Shown piece after piece: positions 1-7,645 of a DNA stretch of 64,000 bases; the first letter of the stretch is position 1, and each line of letters opens with the position of its first letter. Below the pieces are notes generated by a model that worked only from the letters and a program-made list of their open reading frames with translations, had not been told where the DNA came from and searched no databases. Source of the stretch: Microbispora sp. H11081 (lineage in GTDB: Bacteria > Actinomycetota > Actinomycetes > Streptosporangiales > Streptosporangiaceae). Position numbers and translations under genes: made by a program. The stretch is taken from positions 394,439-458,438 of the forward strand of contig NZ_JABBWV010000003.1 in assembly GCF_012999535.1 (NCBI RefSeq), read 5' to 3'.

Positions 1-429
1 GCCGTACGCGCCGCCGGGGGCCGCCTGATCGCGACCGGCGGGTGCTTCGACCTGCTGCACGCCGGGCACGTGAGCCTGCTGCGACGGGCCAGGGCGTTAG
101 GCGACGCACTGGTGGTCTGCGTGAACTCCGACGACTCCATCCGGCGGCTCAAGGGCCCGGGCAGGCCGTTGGTGAGCGAACTCGACCGGGTCGAGGTGCT
201 GCGCGCGCTCGGCTGCGTGGACGCTGTGACGGTCTTCGACGAGGACACGCCCTCGCGGGTCATCGAGCGTCTGTGCCCGGACGTGTGGGTGAAGGGCGGC
301 GACTACGACGAGCGGTCGATGCCCGAGGCCGAGGCCGTGCGCAGGAGCGGCGGGGAGGTCGTCATCCTGCCGACCGTGCCCGGCTACTCCACCACCGGCC
401 TCATCGCCGCCGCTCAGGCCGCTTCGTGA
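1..429 (+). CDS. rfaE2: D-glycero-beta-D-manno-heptose 1-phosphate adenylyltransferase-like nucleotidyltransferase (5' end outside window)
   Basis: The reading frame is open from base 1 and stops at a TGA at 427-429, so the N-terminus lies outside the window. The visible 142 residues form one cytidylyltransferase-like Rossmann domain. It has the nucleotide-binding signature GCFDLLHAGH near residue 14 (HxGH), then VCVNSDDSIRRLKG and the C-terminal VKGGDYDERSMPE and GYSTTGLI segments typical of RfaE domain II / HldE C-terminus. That family adenylylates heptose 1-phosphate to ADP-heptose in the cytoplasm. The kinase half is not visible, which fits the stand-alone RfaE2 form. A GT9 glycosyltransferase and a UXS-like enzyme follow on the same strand, so it probably feeds a cell-surface or secondary-metabolite glycan. 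Family assignment is good; the exact sugar is inferred. Confidence 0.85.
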   Translation, partial: AVRAAGGRLIATGGCFDLLHAGHVSLLRRARALGDALVVCVNSDDSIRRLKGPGRPLVSELDRVEVLRALGCVDAVTVFDEDTPSRVIERLCPDVWVKGGDYDERSMPEAEAVRRSGGEVVILPTVPGYSTTGLIAAAQAAS

Positions 430-461
430 CATCGGCCGCTTATCGAAAGGGATTGACCTCG

Positions 462-1142
462 ATGGTGGGAAACGTACTGATCACCGGGGGTGCGTCCGGG
501 CTGGGCCGCGCCACCGCGACGGCGGTCGCCAAGGCCGGCGGCCGGCCGCTGGTCGTCGACGTCAACGAGCCGGACGGCGGGTTCGACCACGTACGCGCCG
601 ACCTGGCCGACAGGGACCAGGCCGAGCGGGCCGTGCGCGAGCTCGCGGAGCGGGCGGGCGGGCTCGACGGTGTCGTGACGGCGGCGGGCATCGACGCCTG
701 CGGCCGGCTGGAGGACGTGCCCGCCGACCAGTGGGAACGGGTGATCGCGGTCAACCTGCTCGGGACCGCGGCGGTCGTCAGGGCGGCCCTGCCGCACCTG
801 CGCGAGTCCGGCGGCAAGGTCGTCACCGTCGCCTCCACGCTCGGGGTGCGCGCGCTCAGCCACGCGACGGCCTACTGCGCGTCCAAGTTCGGCGTCGTCG
901 GCTTCACCCGGGCCCTGGCGGCCGAGCTGGCCGGGCAGGTGGGGGTGACCCTGCTGATCCCCGGCGGCATGCGGACGAACTTCTTCGACGACCGGCCAGA
1001 CCAGTACAAGCCCGGCCCCGACGCCCGCCTCAACCAGCCGGAGGACGTCGCCTCGGCGATCCTGTTCGCGCTCGGCCAGCCGCGGGGCTGCGAGGTCAGA
1101 GAGCTGGTCGTGTGCGCCTCCACGGAGACGTCATGGCCCTAG
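462..1142 (+). CDS. SDR family NAD(P)-dependent oxidoreductase
   Basis: A 226-residue classical short-chain dehydrogenase/reductase. The cofactor motif TGGASGLG is near residue 7, an NxAG-like AAG near residue 70, and the catalytic YxxxK appears as YCASK, with the Ser in VVTVAS upstream. The ATG at 462 follows GAAAGG and gives the normal SDR length. A longer open frame upstream overlaps rfaE2 and is not credible. The last codons overlap the ATG of the following GT9 gene at 1133, so the two are translationally coupled. Substrate is unknown; its place between a heptose nucleotidyltransferase and a GT9 enzyme suggests oxidation or reduction of a sugar or sugar nucleotide (inference). Confidence 0.85.
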   Translation: MVGNVLITGGASGLGRATATAVAKAGGRPLVVDVNEPDGGFDHVRADLADRDQAERAVRELAERAGGLDGVVTAAGIDACGRLEDVPADQWERVIAVNLLGTAAVVRAALPHLRESGGKVVTVASTLGVRALSHATAYCASKFGVVGFTRALAAELAGQVGVTLLIPGGMRTNFFDDRPDQYKPGPDARLNQPEDVASAILFALGQPRGCEVRELVVCASTETSWP

Positions 1143-2083
1143 AGGATCCGCGAAGACCGGTCCTGCTCGCCCTGCGCGGGCTCGGGCTCGGCGACCTGCT
1201 GACCTCGGTGCCGGCGCTGCGGGCGCTGCGCCGGGCGTATCCGGGGCACCGCTTCGTGCTGGCCACCCCGGCCTACCTCGGCGGTCTCCTCCCGCTGATC
1301 GGCGGCGTCGACGAGGTGCTCGACGTGTCCGGCCCGGGCCCGGTGCCGTACGAGTCGCCCGAGGTCGCGGTCAACCTGCACGGCAGCGGCCCGGAGAGCA
1401 TCCAGGCGCTGCGCCGCACCCGGCCCGGCCGCCTGCTCACGCACACCCACCACCTGGTGCCCGGCTCCGAAGGGCCGGCGTGGGAGCCGGAGACGCACGA
1501 GAGGCGGCGGTGGTGCTCGCTGCTCGAGTGGTACGGCATCCCGGCCGACCCCCTGGACCTCGCTATCGCCGACCCCGGGCACAGCCCGCTCGCCGCGGGC
1601 GGCGAGGTGGTCATCCATCCGGGTGCGGCGTTCCCGTCCCGGCAGTGGCCGCCGGACCGCTTCGCACACGTCGCGGCCGAGCTGGCCCGGCGGGGTCACC
1701 GGGTCGTCGTCACCGGCGGCGTCACCGAGGTCGCGCTCGCACGGCACGTCGCCCAGCTCGCCGGCCTGCCGGAGGAGTCCGTGCTGGCCGGCCGTACGAA
1801 CCTGGCCGAGCTGGCCGCGCTGACCGCGCACGCCGCGCTGGTCATCTGTGGGGACACGGGCGTGGCGCACCTGGCCGTCGCGGTCGGCACGCCCGCGGTC
1901 ATCCTGTACGGCCCGGTGCCGCCCGCGCTGTGGGGACCGCCGCAGGGCGGCCCGCACATCGCGCTGTGGACCGGGCGCAGGGGCGACCCCCACGGCGACC
2001 GGCCGTCGGAGGGACTGCTCGAAATCGGAGTGACCGAGGTGCTCGACGCGGTCGCGAGGGTGCGAGGGGTGGGGGTGCGGTGA
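1133..2083 (+). CDS. Glycosyltransferase family 9 (ADP-heptose:LPS heptosyltransferase-like)
   Basis: A 316-residue GT9 / GT-B protein. The N-terminal half opens with LLALRGLGLGDLLTSVPALRALRRAYPG, the family's first Rossmann strand and acceptor loop. The C-terminal half carries VIHPGAAFPSRQWP, VVTGG and CGDTGVAHLAVAVGTPAVILYGP, the nucleotide-sugar-binding segment of heptosyltransferases. The ATG at 1133 follows GGAGA and overlaps the SDR end by 10 bp. The stop shares GTGA with the next gene. Gram-positive bacteria lack LPS, so in this actinobacterium the acceptor is more likely a wall glycan or a natural product. The donor is probably the ADP-heptose implied by rfaE2, which is inference. Confidence 0.88.
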   Translation: MALEDPRRPVLLALRGLGLGDLLTSVPALRALRRAYPGHRFVLATPAYLGGLLPLIGGVDEVLDVSGPGPVPYESPEVAVNLHGSGPESIQALRRTRPGRLLTHTHHLVPGSEGPAWEPETHERRRWCSLLEWYGIPADPLDLAIADPGHSPLAAGGEVVIHPGAAFPSRQWPPDRFAHVAAELARRGHRVVVTGGVTEVALARHVAQLAGLPEESVLAGRTNLAELAALTAHAALVICGDTGVAHLAVAVGTPAVILYGPVPPALWGPPQGGPHIALWTGRRGDPHGDRPSEGLLEIGVTEVLDAVARVRGVGVR

Positions 2084-3042
2084 AGGGGTCCCGTGTCGTG
2101 GTCACCGGAGGGGCCGGATTCCTCGGCTCCTACCTGTGCGAGCGGTTGCTGGGACGCGGTGCGGCGGTCGTCTGCCTGGACAACTTCCTCACCGGGTCGC
2201 CGCGCAACGTGGAGCACCTGATCGGACGGCCGGCGTTCCGGCTCGTGGAGTGCGACCTCACCGGGTTCGTCCACGTGCCGGGTCAGGTCGACCTGGTGCT
2301 CCACTTCGCCTCGGCCGCGTCGCCCGCCGACTATCTGCGTCATCCGATCGAGACCCTGAAGGTCGGCAGCATGGGCACGCTGCACGCCCTCGGACTCGCC
2401 GCCGAGAAGGGCGCGCGGCTCGTCCTCGCCTCCACCAGCGAGGTGTACGGCGACCCGCTGGAGCACCCGCAGAAGGAGACGTACTGGGGCAACGTCAACC
2501 CGGTCGGCCCGCGCAGCGTCTACGACGAGGCCAAACGCTTCGCAGAGTCGCTGACCACGGCCTACCGCAACTCGCGCGGGACCGACACCGCGATCGTGCG
2601 GATCTTCAACACGTACGGCCCGCGGATGCGGCCCTACGACGGCCGGGCGATCCCCACGTTCATCCGGCAGGCGCTGCTGGGCGAGCCGATCACGGTGACC
2701 GGCGACGGCACCCAGACGCGGTCGATCTGCTACGTGGACGACACGATCGACGGCGTGCTCGCGCTCGCCGACAGCGACTTCGCCGGGCCGGTGAACATCG
2801 GCAACCCGGCGGAGATGTCGATGGCGGCGCTGGCGGAGACGATCCGCGACCTGGCGGGCTCGTCGTCCCCGGTCCGTTTCGTCGAACGGCCCGTCGACGA
2901 CCCCGCGGTGCGGCGTCCCGACACCACGCTCGCGGAGGAGCGGCTCGGCTGGCGTCCGCGCGTCGACCCCGTCACGGGCCTGCGACGCACCATCGACTGG
3001 TTCGAGAAGGAGCTGAACCTGTCCTGTTCCGCCGCCTCCTGA
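2080..3042 (+). CDS. NAD-dependent epimerase/dehydratase, UDP-glucuronate decarboxylase-like
   Basis: A 320-residue extended SDR. It has the NAD site VTGGAGFLGSYLCERLL at residues 7-23, the sequence CLDNFLTGSPRNVEHL, the Ser/Thr region LASTSEVYGDPLEHPQ, the catalytic YDEAKR, and RIFNTYGPRM followed by a GDGTQTRSICYVDD substrate-loop motif. This combination is closest to the UDP-xylose synthase (UXS) group, which turns UDP-glucuronate into UDP-xylose, although dTDP- or ADP-sugar epimerases share most of it. The GTG start at 2080 overlaps the GT9 stop (GTGA) and follows a GAGGGGTGGGG purine run. It is the last gene of the operon; the next gene begins after 121 bp. Confidence 0.82.
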   Translation: MKGSRVVVTGGAGFLGSYLCERLLGRGAAVVCLDNFLTGSPRNVEHLIGRPAFRLVECDLTGFVHVPGQVDLVLHFASAASPADYLRHPIETLKVGSMGTLHALGLAAEKGARLVLASTSEVYGDPLEHPQKETYWGNVNPVGPRSVYDEAKRFAESLTTAYRNSRGTDTAIVRIFNTYGPRMRPYDGRAIPTFIRQALLGEPITVTGDGTQTRSICYVDDTIDGVLALADSDFAGPVNIGNPAEMSMAALAETIRDLAGSSSPVRFVERPVDDPAVRRPDTTLAEERLGWRPRVDPVTGLRRTIDWFEKELNLSCSAAS

Positions 3043-3163
3043 CCACCGCCGCCGGGCTCGGTTCATTCCCGTCTCATCACCGTCTCATCGAAGGGCTGCG
3101 CCGGAGGCCGCGAGCGGCGACGCTGGGGGTGCGGAAAACCCGGCGAGCGGTGGAGAAGAGACC

Positions 3164-3769
3164 ATGGACAGGATCGGTTTTCTCAGTGTCCCGGATGACA
3201 CCGACGAGGCGCGGCAGATCTTCGACGAGGACGTCGCCGAGTTGGGCTACGTGATGAGCACATCACGCCTGTGGGCCTATCAGCCGGCCACGATGGCCGG
3301 GCTGTTCGACCTGCAGCGGCAGGTGAACGCGGGGAATCACCTCAGCCCGCGTCAGCGTGCCGTCCTCGTCACCGCGTGCGCGTCGGCGTTCGGCGACTCC
3401 TACTGCTCGCTCATGTGGGGAAACAGGCTGGCCGAGATGAGCGACGCGCAGACCGCCGCCGGAGTGCTGACAGGCGTCGACGACGGCCTGAGCGAGAGCG
3501 AACGGGCGCTGGCCGCGTGGGCCCGCAAGGTGGCGCGCGACCCCAACGGCACCACCGCAGCGGACGTGCAGGAGTTGCGCGACGCGGGGTTCGACGATCC
3601 GCAGATCTTCACGATCACCGCGTTCGTGGCTCTTCGCATGGCGTTCTCGACCGTCAACGACGCGCTCGGGCTGCGCCCCGACGCGCCCCTCCGCTCCACC
3701 TTGCCGGCGGCCGTACGCGACGCGGTCACGTTCGGCCGCCCGATCGACGACGCCGGGGACGAGGCGTAG
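3164..3769 (+). CDS. AhpD / carboxymuconolactone decarboxylase-like protein
   Basis: A 201-residue all-helical protein of the AhpD-like fold (peroxidase-related or CMD group). The central block LSPRQRAVLVTACASAFGDSYCSLMWGNRLAEMS occupies the place of the family active-site helix, which usually reads CxxC followed by a His three residues later. Here only the first Cys is present: the second is Met, and Asn stands in the His area. Disulfide peroxidase activity is therefore doubtful. The ATG at 3164 has an excellent GGAGAAGAG ribosome site. It is transcribed alone, converging with a DUF6461-like gene. A degenerate or differently used AhpD fold is the safest reading. Confidence 0.7.
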   Translation: MDRIGFLSVPDDTDEARQIFDEDVAELGYVMSTSRLWAYQPATMAGLFDLQRQVNAGNHLSPRQRAVLVTACASAFGDSYCSLMWGNRLAEMSDAQTAAGVLTGVDDGLSESERALAAWARKVARDPNGTTAADVQELRDAGFDDPQIFTITAFVALRMAFSTVNDALGLRPDAPLRSTLPAAVRDAVTFGRPIDDAGDEA

Positions 3770-3785
3770 CCACCGGCGCCGGTGT

Positions 3786-4901
3786 TCAGTCGTCCGTGCT
3801 GGTCAGGATCTCCCTGACGGTCTTTCGCACCGAGGGCCAGTCGCAGCCCAGGGCCAGACCGGCGTGGTGGTAGGCGTCGAACACGTGCGGGATCTCGAAC
3901 TCGAGCGCGGGGTCCACCGGACCCCGCGCCGCGATCTCCAGGGCGACTCCCGCCTGCATCCGCTGCCACGCCGGGTCCTGCTCGAACGCCATGTCGTCCT
4001 CGCTGTCGTCGTCGCAGTCGTGGAACTCCTGGGCCAGCGGCGCCACGAGCCGCTCACGCAGCTCCCCGGCCCGGTGCTCCCCGCCACGCCGCCCGGACGC
4101 GAGGTCGGTCAGGACATGCCGTACGACGGGGAACTCGCCCAGGCGGAACCTGGCGGCGAGCACCTCCGCCAGGTGCGCGAGGGCGGCGAACTGCCGCGCC
4201 TGCGGCGCCGCACGCACCGCGGCTCTCAGCTTCGTCTCCGGGTCGTCCCGGTGTGCGGCGAGTTCCTCGGGCGAGGGCGGCTCCGTCGCCACGGGCCACT
4301 GGAAGGTGAGGTAGGGATGCTCCCCGGACAGCCATTCCGTGGTGAGCCGCACCCCCGTCACCAACTCGACCACGGTCATCGCGGCGGCCTGCCAGTCGTC
4401 CTCGTTCTCGGCGACCAACTCGGTCATGACCCGCAACTCCGGCTCCAGGACCGCGAAGTCGTCGTCGTCCCATTCCTCGCTGAACATCGCGTCGAGGGAG
4501 ACCAGCACCCGTCCGTCGGCCGCGTAGCTGAGGCGGTTGTTCCCCTCCACGTTCCAGTAGACGCCGCACGCCCGCCCGTCACGGCTGAGCCGGCGCAGGA
4601 CCTCGGGCAGGCTGCCCAGGAAGCCGTTGTTCTCGAACAGCAGCACGGCCGAGCCCGCGGGCGCCGCCGACATCGGATGGACCCCGTCGTAGTAGGGGAG
4701 CGCATCCAGCGGGGCGGCCTCGTGCACGTCGTGCGGCCTTCCACCACTGACCCTGGATCCGATGTCGGCGACGGAGAACGGCCGGCGGTCGTGCGGGACG
4801 ACGACCGTCCAGCAGGCGGCCGTCTCCAGCCATGGCTCCGCCCGCAGCAGCTCCCGGTAGTGGGAGAACACCTCGGCGGGGACTGAGCTGCCATCGGTCA
4901 T
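3786..4901 (-). CDS. DUF6461-like hypothetical protein
   Basis: A 371-residue cytoplasmic protein with no signal or membrane segment. The N-terminal 150 residues contain CWTVVV, VLLFENNGFLGSLPEVLRRLS and VYWNVEGNNRLSYAADGRVLVSLDAMF. This pattern is shared by small actinobacterial proteins of the DUF6461 type, in which the W-N-V-E/N block is the hallmark. The C-terminal half is helical and acidic (HDCDDDSEDDMAFEQD) and is not recognised. The ATG at 4901 was chosen because GGAG lies 9 bases ahead; an in-frame ATG at 4928 has a poorer site. Function is unknown. It stands alone, converging with the AhpD-like gene and downstream of merR on the same strand. Confidence 0.6.
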   Translation of the reverse strand: MTDGSSVPAEVFSHYRELLRAEPWLETAACWTVVVPHDRRPFSVADIGSRVSGGRPHDVHEAAPLDALPYYDGVHPMSAAPAGSAVLLFENNGFLGSLPEVLRRLSRDGRACGVYWNVEGNNRLSYAADGRVLVSLDAMFSEEWDDDDFAVLEPELRVMTELVAENEDDWQAAAMTVVELVTGVRLTTEWLSGEHPYLTFQWPVATEPPSPEELAAHRDDPETKLRAAVRAAPQARQFAALAHLAEVLAARFRLGEFPVVRHVLTDLASGRRGGEHRAGELRERLVAPLAQEFHDCDDDSEDDMAFEQDPAWQRMQAGVALEIAARGPVDPALEFEIPHVFDAYHHAGLALGCDWPSVRKTVREILTSTDD

Positions 4902-4965
4902 TGCGGGCACTCCGGAGCACGGGGACATGTCGGAGCGATCTTCGCAGGAGGAACCGGGGCGCGTC

Positions 4966-5889
4966 TCACGACGTGCGTGTGCGCAGGGCGTCGGTGAACC
5001 AGGTGAGGGCGGGGGTGGGGTCGTGCGGGGGCGGCCAGCCGTTGACCACCGCGAGCAGCCGGAGGTAAGTCTGGCGGCGCGGGTCGGCGGCGGTCTCCAG
5101 CACGGTGAGCAGCCGGCTGCGGAGGGCGGTGTCGTCCGGCCGGCCGACGAGGGCGGCGTACCGCGCGGTGACGGTAGCGATGATCGCATCGGCCCGCGGT
5201 GAGGCGCTGCCGACGCCCGCGGCCAGCGCGGGGGCGACCTGGTCGCGGACGATCGCGACGGCGTCCGGGCGCGGGCCGTCCACGTGGGCGCGGTCGGCCA
5301 GGTGCTGCTCCGCCATACGCCGCGTGAGCCGGCCGAACTCCGGGTCGCGGACCATCTCGGCGAGCTCGATCCATGCCTCGATCTGCTCGTCCTCCGGGTC
5401 GTCCGGTAGCTCGGGGGTCATCGTGCGCCTGATTCCCGCCAGGCCCGCGTCCAGCCCGCCGAAGACGGAGTCGAGGAAGTCGCCGGTCAGTCGCCGCCGC
5501 TCGTCCTCGGTGAGCCTGGCCAGTCTGTGCATGAGATCCGTCTCCTCGGGGGTGGAGCCGCGCCGTGCCACCGCCGTCGACACCGCGCGCCGCAGGCGCA
5601 GCACCCGGATCTGCACCGCCAGCGCCTCGGCGTGCGCCGCCGCGACCTGGTCCAGGGAGAGCTCCCCGTCCACGACCTTCCGGATCGTGGGCAGGCCGAG
5701 CCCCAGGTCGCGCAGCGTGCGTACGAGGGCGAGGCGGGCGACGGCGCCGGTGTCGTAGAGGCGGTAGCCGGCCGGGCTGCGGCCGGTGGGCGGCACGATC
5801 CCGCGGTCGGAGTAGAACCGCACGGCCTTGACCGTCAGTCCGGTCCGCCGGGCCAGTTCCCCGATCGGGTAGAGCGTGCCGCCGTCCAT
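4966..5889 (-). CDS. MerR family transcriptional regulator
   Basis: A 307-residue MerR regulator. The N-terminal DNA-binding domain reads YPIGELARRTGLTVKAVRFYSDRGIVPP and RSPAGYRLYDTGAVARLALVRTLRDLGLGLPTIRKVV. The usual dimerisation helix follows (residues about 75-125). The rest is an unrecognised helical effector domain of about 180 residues, longer than in metal-sensing MerR proteins. No Cys cluster typical of metal sensors is visible, so a small-molecule ligand is more likely. The ATG at 5889 sits 15 bases from an inverted repeat spaced like a MerR operator, suggesting autoregulation. The pirin gene lies immediately upstream on the same strand. Confidence 0.88.
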   Translation of the reverse strand: MDGGTLYPIGELARRTGLTVKAVRFYSDRGIVPPTGRSPAGYRLYDTGAVARLALVRTLRDLGLGLPTIRKVVDGELSLDQVAAAHAEALAVQIRVLRLRRAVSTAVARRGSTPEETDLMHRLARLTEDERRRLTGDFLDSVFGGLDAGLAGIRRTMTPELPDDPEDEQIEAWIELAEMVRDPEFGRLTRRMAEQHLADRAHVDGPRPDAVAIVRDQVAPALAAGVGSASPRADAIIATVTARYAALVGRPDDTALRSRLLTVLETAADPRRQTYLRLLAVVNGWPPPHDPTPALTWFTDALRTRTS

Positions 5890-5903
5890 GCCCCCACCTT
5901 CGC

Positions 5904-5922
5904 GTCTCCTCCTACGGGAGAC
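5904..5922 (-). promoter_or_regulatory. Candidate MerR operator, inverted repeat GTCTCC-N7-GGAGAC
   Basis: Perfect 6-bp arms (5904-5909 and 5917-5922) are separated by 7 bp. On the minus strand a TTGAGT hexamer overlaps the upstream arm. The layout resembles regulators of the TipA/BmrR type, which bind CTCC...GGAG elements inside their own promoters. It lies directly before the merR start. Confidence 0.5.
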
Positions 5923-5929
5923 TCAACCC

Positions 5930-6895
5930 TCAGGTGTGGGGGACCCGCTCGGCGGGGATGACGCCGAGGCGTCCCGCCTGGTAGTCCTCCATGGCCTGGA
6001 TGATCTCGGCGCGGGTGTTCATCACGAACGGGCCGTAGTGCGCGATCGGCTCGCGGATCGGCTGTCCGCCGAGCAGCAGCACCTCCAGATCGGGCTCGGC
6101 CTGAGGCTGGGCGGTGTCCGCCGCGAGGGTCAGCGACCCGCCGGGGCCGAAGACGGCGAGCTGTCCCTTGCGCACGGGCCGCCGCTCGGCGCCCACGGTG
6201 CCCTGACCGGCCAGCACGTAGGCGAGGGCGTTGAAGCCCGGGTTCCACGGCAGGTCCAGCCGTGCGCCGGGGCTGACCGTCGCGTGCACCATCGTGATCG
6301 GGGTGAACGTGACGCCCGGGCCCGCGTGCCCGTCGAGCTCACCGGCGATCACCCGCAGCAGCGCGCCGCCGTCGGCGGAGGCGAGCAGCGCCGCCTCCCG
6401 CCCCCGGATGTCCTGGTAACGCGGCAGGTGGAACTTGTGCGCGCGGGGAAGGTTGACCCACAGCTGGATGCCGTGGAACAGCCCGCCCGAGACCACCAGG
6501 TGCTCCGGGGGCTTCTCGATGTGGAGCAGCCCGGAGCCCGCGGTCATCCACTGGGTGTCGCCGTTGGTGATGGTGCCGCCGCCTCCGTTGGAGTCCTGGT
6601 GCTCGAAGACGCCGTCGATGATGTAGGTGACGGTCTCGAAGCCGCGGTGCGGGTGCCACGGGGTGCCCTTCGGCTCGCCCGGGGCGTACTCCACCTCGCC
6701 CATCTGGTCCATGTGGATGAACGGGTCCAGCAGGGACTGCGGCACGCCGGCGAAGGCGCGGCGTACGGGGAAGCCCTCGCCCTCGAAGCCGCTGGGGGCG
6801 GTCGTCACCGACCGGACGGGGCGCGGTCCCGCGAGGGCCGGATCGGGTACGGCGACGCGCGGCAGTGTCAGGGTGTCGGCGGTGACGGCGGGCAT
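5930..6895 (-). CDS. Pirin family protein
   Basis: A 321-residue bicupin of the pirin family. The N-terminal cupin shows DPFIHMDQMGEVEYAPG, then WHPHRGFETVTYIIDGVFEHQDSNGGGG, which contains the metal-binding His/His/Glu set, and GDTQWMTAGSGLLHIEKP. The C-terminal domain ends with GGQPIREPIAHYGPFVMNTRAEIIQAMEDYQAGRLG, the family's closing signature. Pirins are cytoplasmic iron proteins, some with quercetinase activity and others acting as redox co-regulators. The ATG at 6895 follows a strong AGGAGGGG. An imperfect palindrome around TTGAAAGTTCAA lies just upstream. It precedes merR with 40 bp between. Confidence 0.92.
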   Translation of the reverse strand: MPAVTADTLTLPRVAVPDPALAGPRPVRSVTTAPSGFEGEGFPVRRAFAGVPQSLLDPFIHMDQMGEVEYAPGEPKGTPWHPHRGFETVTYIIDGVFEHQDSNGGGGTITNGDTQWMTAGSGLLHIEKPPEHLVVSGGLFHGIQLWVNLPRAHKFHLPRYQDIRGREAALLASADGGALLRVIAGELDGHAGPGVTFTPITMVHATVSPGARLDLPWNPGFNALAYVLAGQGTVGAERRPVRKGQLAVFGPGGSLTLAADTAQPQAEPDLEVLLLGGQPIREPIAHYGPFVMNTRAEIIQAMEDYQAGRLGVIPAERVPHT

Positions 6896-6907
6896 GGCCC
6901 CTCCTGA

Positions 6908-6919
6908 TTGAAAGTTCAA
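6908..6919. promoter_or_regulatory. Short palindrome TTGAA-AG-TTCAA upstream of pirin
   Basis: Five-base arms separated by AG lie 13-24 bases upstream of the pirin ATG, just beyond the ribosome site. Similar A/T-rich dyads are used by MarR-type redox regulators, and pirin genes are often redox-controlled. No regulator of that type is visible nearby, so this is only a candidate. Confidence 0.3.
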
Positions 6920-7175
6920 CTTGCGTCGCCTTGCAACCACGGAGGACCGCCGGGCATTCCCCCGGAACGGCGGGGTCGGCTCACGTCCCGGGAACGGCCC
7001 GGCCCATCGCCGCCGCGTCCGGGCGCCGTCTTCCCCGGGCACGGCCGGCCGGATGCTGCTCCACGAATGGCGTCGAGGTCGAAGAGGCGATGGCCGGCCG
7101 GTGGTCCAGGTGCCCGGCCGATCTCATGCCATCGTCGAAGCCCGCGCCGCCGGCCTTGGTCGGGATCCGCGTTGG
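6920..7175. other. Intergenic stretch without a recognised gene
   Basis: The interval between the pirin promoter and the RHH-protein stop is very GC-rich and contains only frames without family resemblance or a ribosome site. It borders the scarred accessory patch at 7.2-8.0 kb and may hold decayed sequence. Confidence 0.5.
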
Positions 7176-7409
7176 TCAGGCGGAGTCACGTAGCTCGTGC
7201 TCGACCGCGCGCCGGATCCATGAGGACAGCGACCGGTCGTCGGCCTCGGCGCGACGGCGTACCTCGGCCAGCAACTCGGGTGGGAAGCGGACCGGCACGA
7301 TCGTTGAGAGCCGGGCAGTACGGCGCCGGGCTGGGCCCTGTGGTTCCTGGTTCTCCGGCTGGGCGTAGAACTCGTACTCCTCGTCAGAAGTCATCGGTGT
7401 ATCGCTCAT
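7176..7409 (-). CDS. Ribbon-helix-helix (CopG/Arc-type) small DNA-binding protein, probable antitoxin
   Basis: A 77-residue protein. The first 30 residues are acidic and probably disordered. The C-terminal part, RLSTIVPVRFPPELLAEVRRRAEADDRSLSSWIRRAVEHELRDS, is a ribbon-helix-helix fold: a beta strand, then two helices with S-x-W-I-R-R-A near the end. Its ATG at 7409 overlaps the stop of the upstream toxin-like gene (ATGA). Small RHH proteins placed like this are usually the antitoxin of a type II pair, here in toxin-first order. It probably represses its own operon. Because the partner looks damaged, it may be an orphan antitoxin. Confidence 0.7.
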   Translation of the reverse strand: MSDTPMTSDEEYEFYAQPENQEPQGPARRRTARLSTIVPVRFPPELLAEVRRRAEADDRSLSSWIRRAVEHELRDSA

Positions 7410-7645
7410 CGATCCCTCCGGTATTGGTTCGCGAGGCCCGGAGCGGCCTCATAGCAGCCGATCGGACGGCAACGGCGCGGGTCGCCGCTGCGGGCTGGTG
7501 CCAGCGGCACCATCAGCACCCGGCCGGACACCTCACCGCACATCAACCAGTGTGCGGGTGGCTTGGCCGGATAGAACAGCGGATCGTTCGCCCAGACGTC
7601 CTTGATGTCGTCGATCCCCAGGTGGGGATGTCTGAAAAGCAGCAA
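7406..7645 (-). pseudogene. Toxin-like partner of the RHH protein, apparently truncated at its 5' end
   Basis: A 79-residue frame starting at a TTG at 7645. The recognisable part, LGIDDIKDVWANDPLFYPAKPPAHWLMCGEVSGRVLMVPLAP and RPIGCYEAAPGLANQYRRD, resembles small BrnT-like or related toxins found next to RHH antitoxins: a short beta fold ending in R-P-I-x-x-Y-x-A. About 15-20 N-terminal residues that such proteins normally carry are missing. No good ribosome site precedes the TTG, and upstream codons read as a Pro run. The break coincides with the truncated 5' end of a response-regulator gene on the other strand. It could still be expressed as a short protein, so the pseudogene call is moderate. 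Confidence 0.5.

Noticed and set aside
1480-2079. N-terminal extension of the UXS-like gene into the GT9 gene
   Set aside because: The extension is an Arg/Gly-rich shadow of the GT9 frame; the family start fits the GTG at 2080.
6921-7193. 90-residue plus-strand frame upstream of the pirin gene
   Set aside because: Arg/Gly-rich, no ribosome site, no recognised family.
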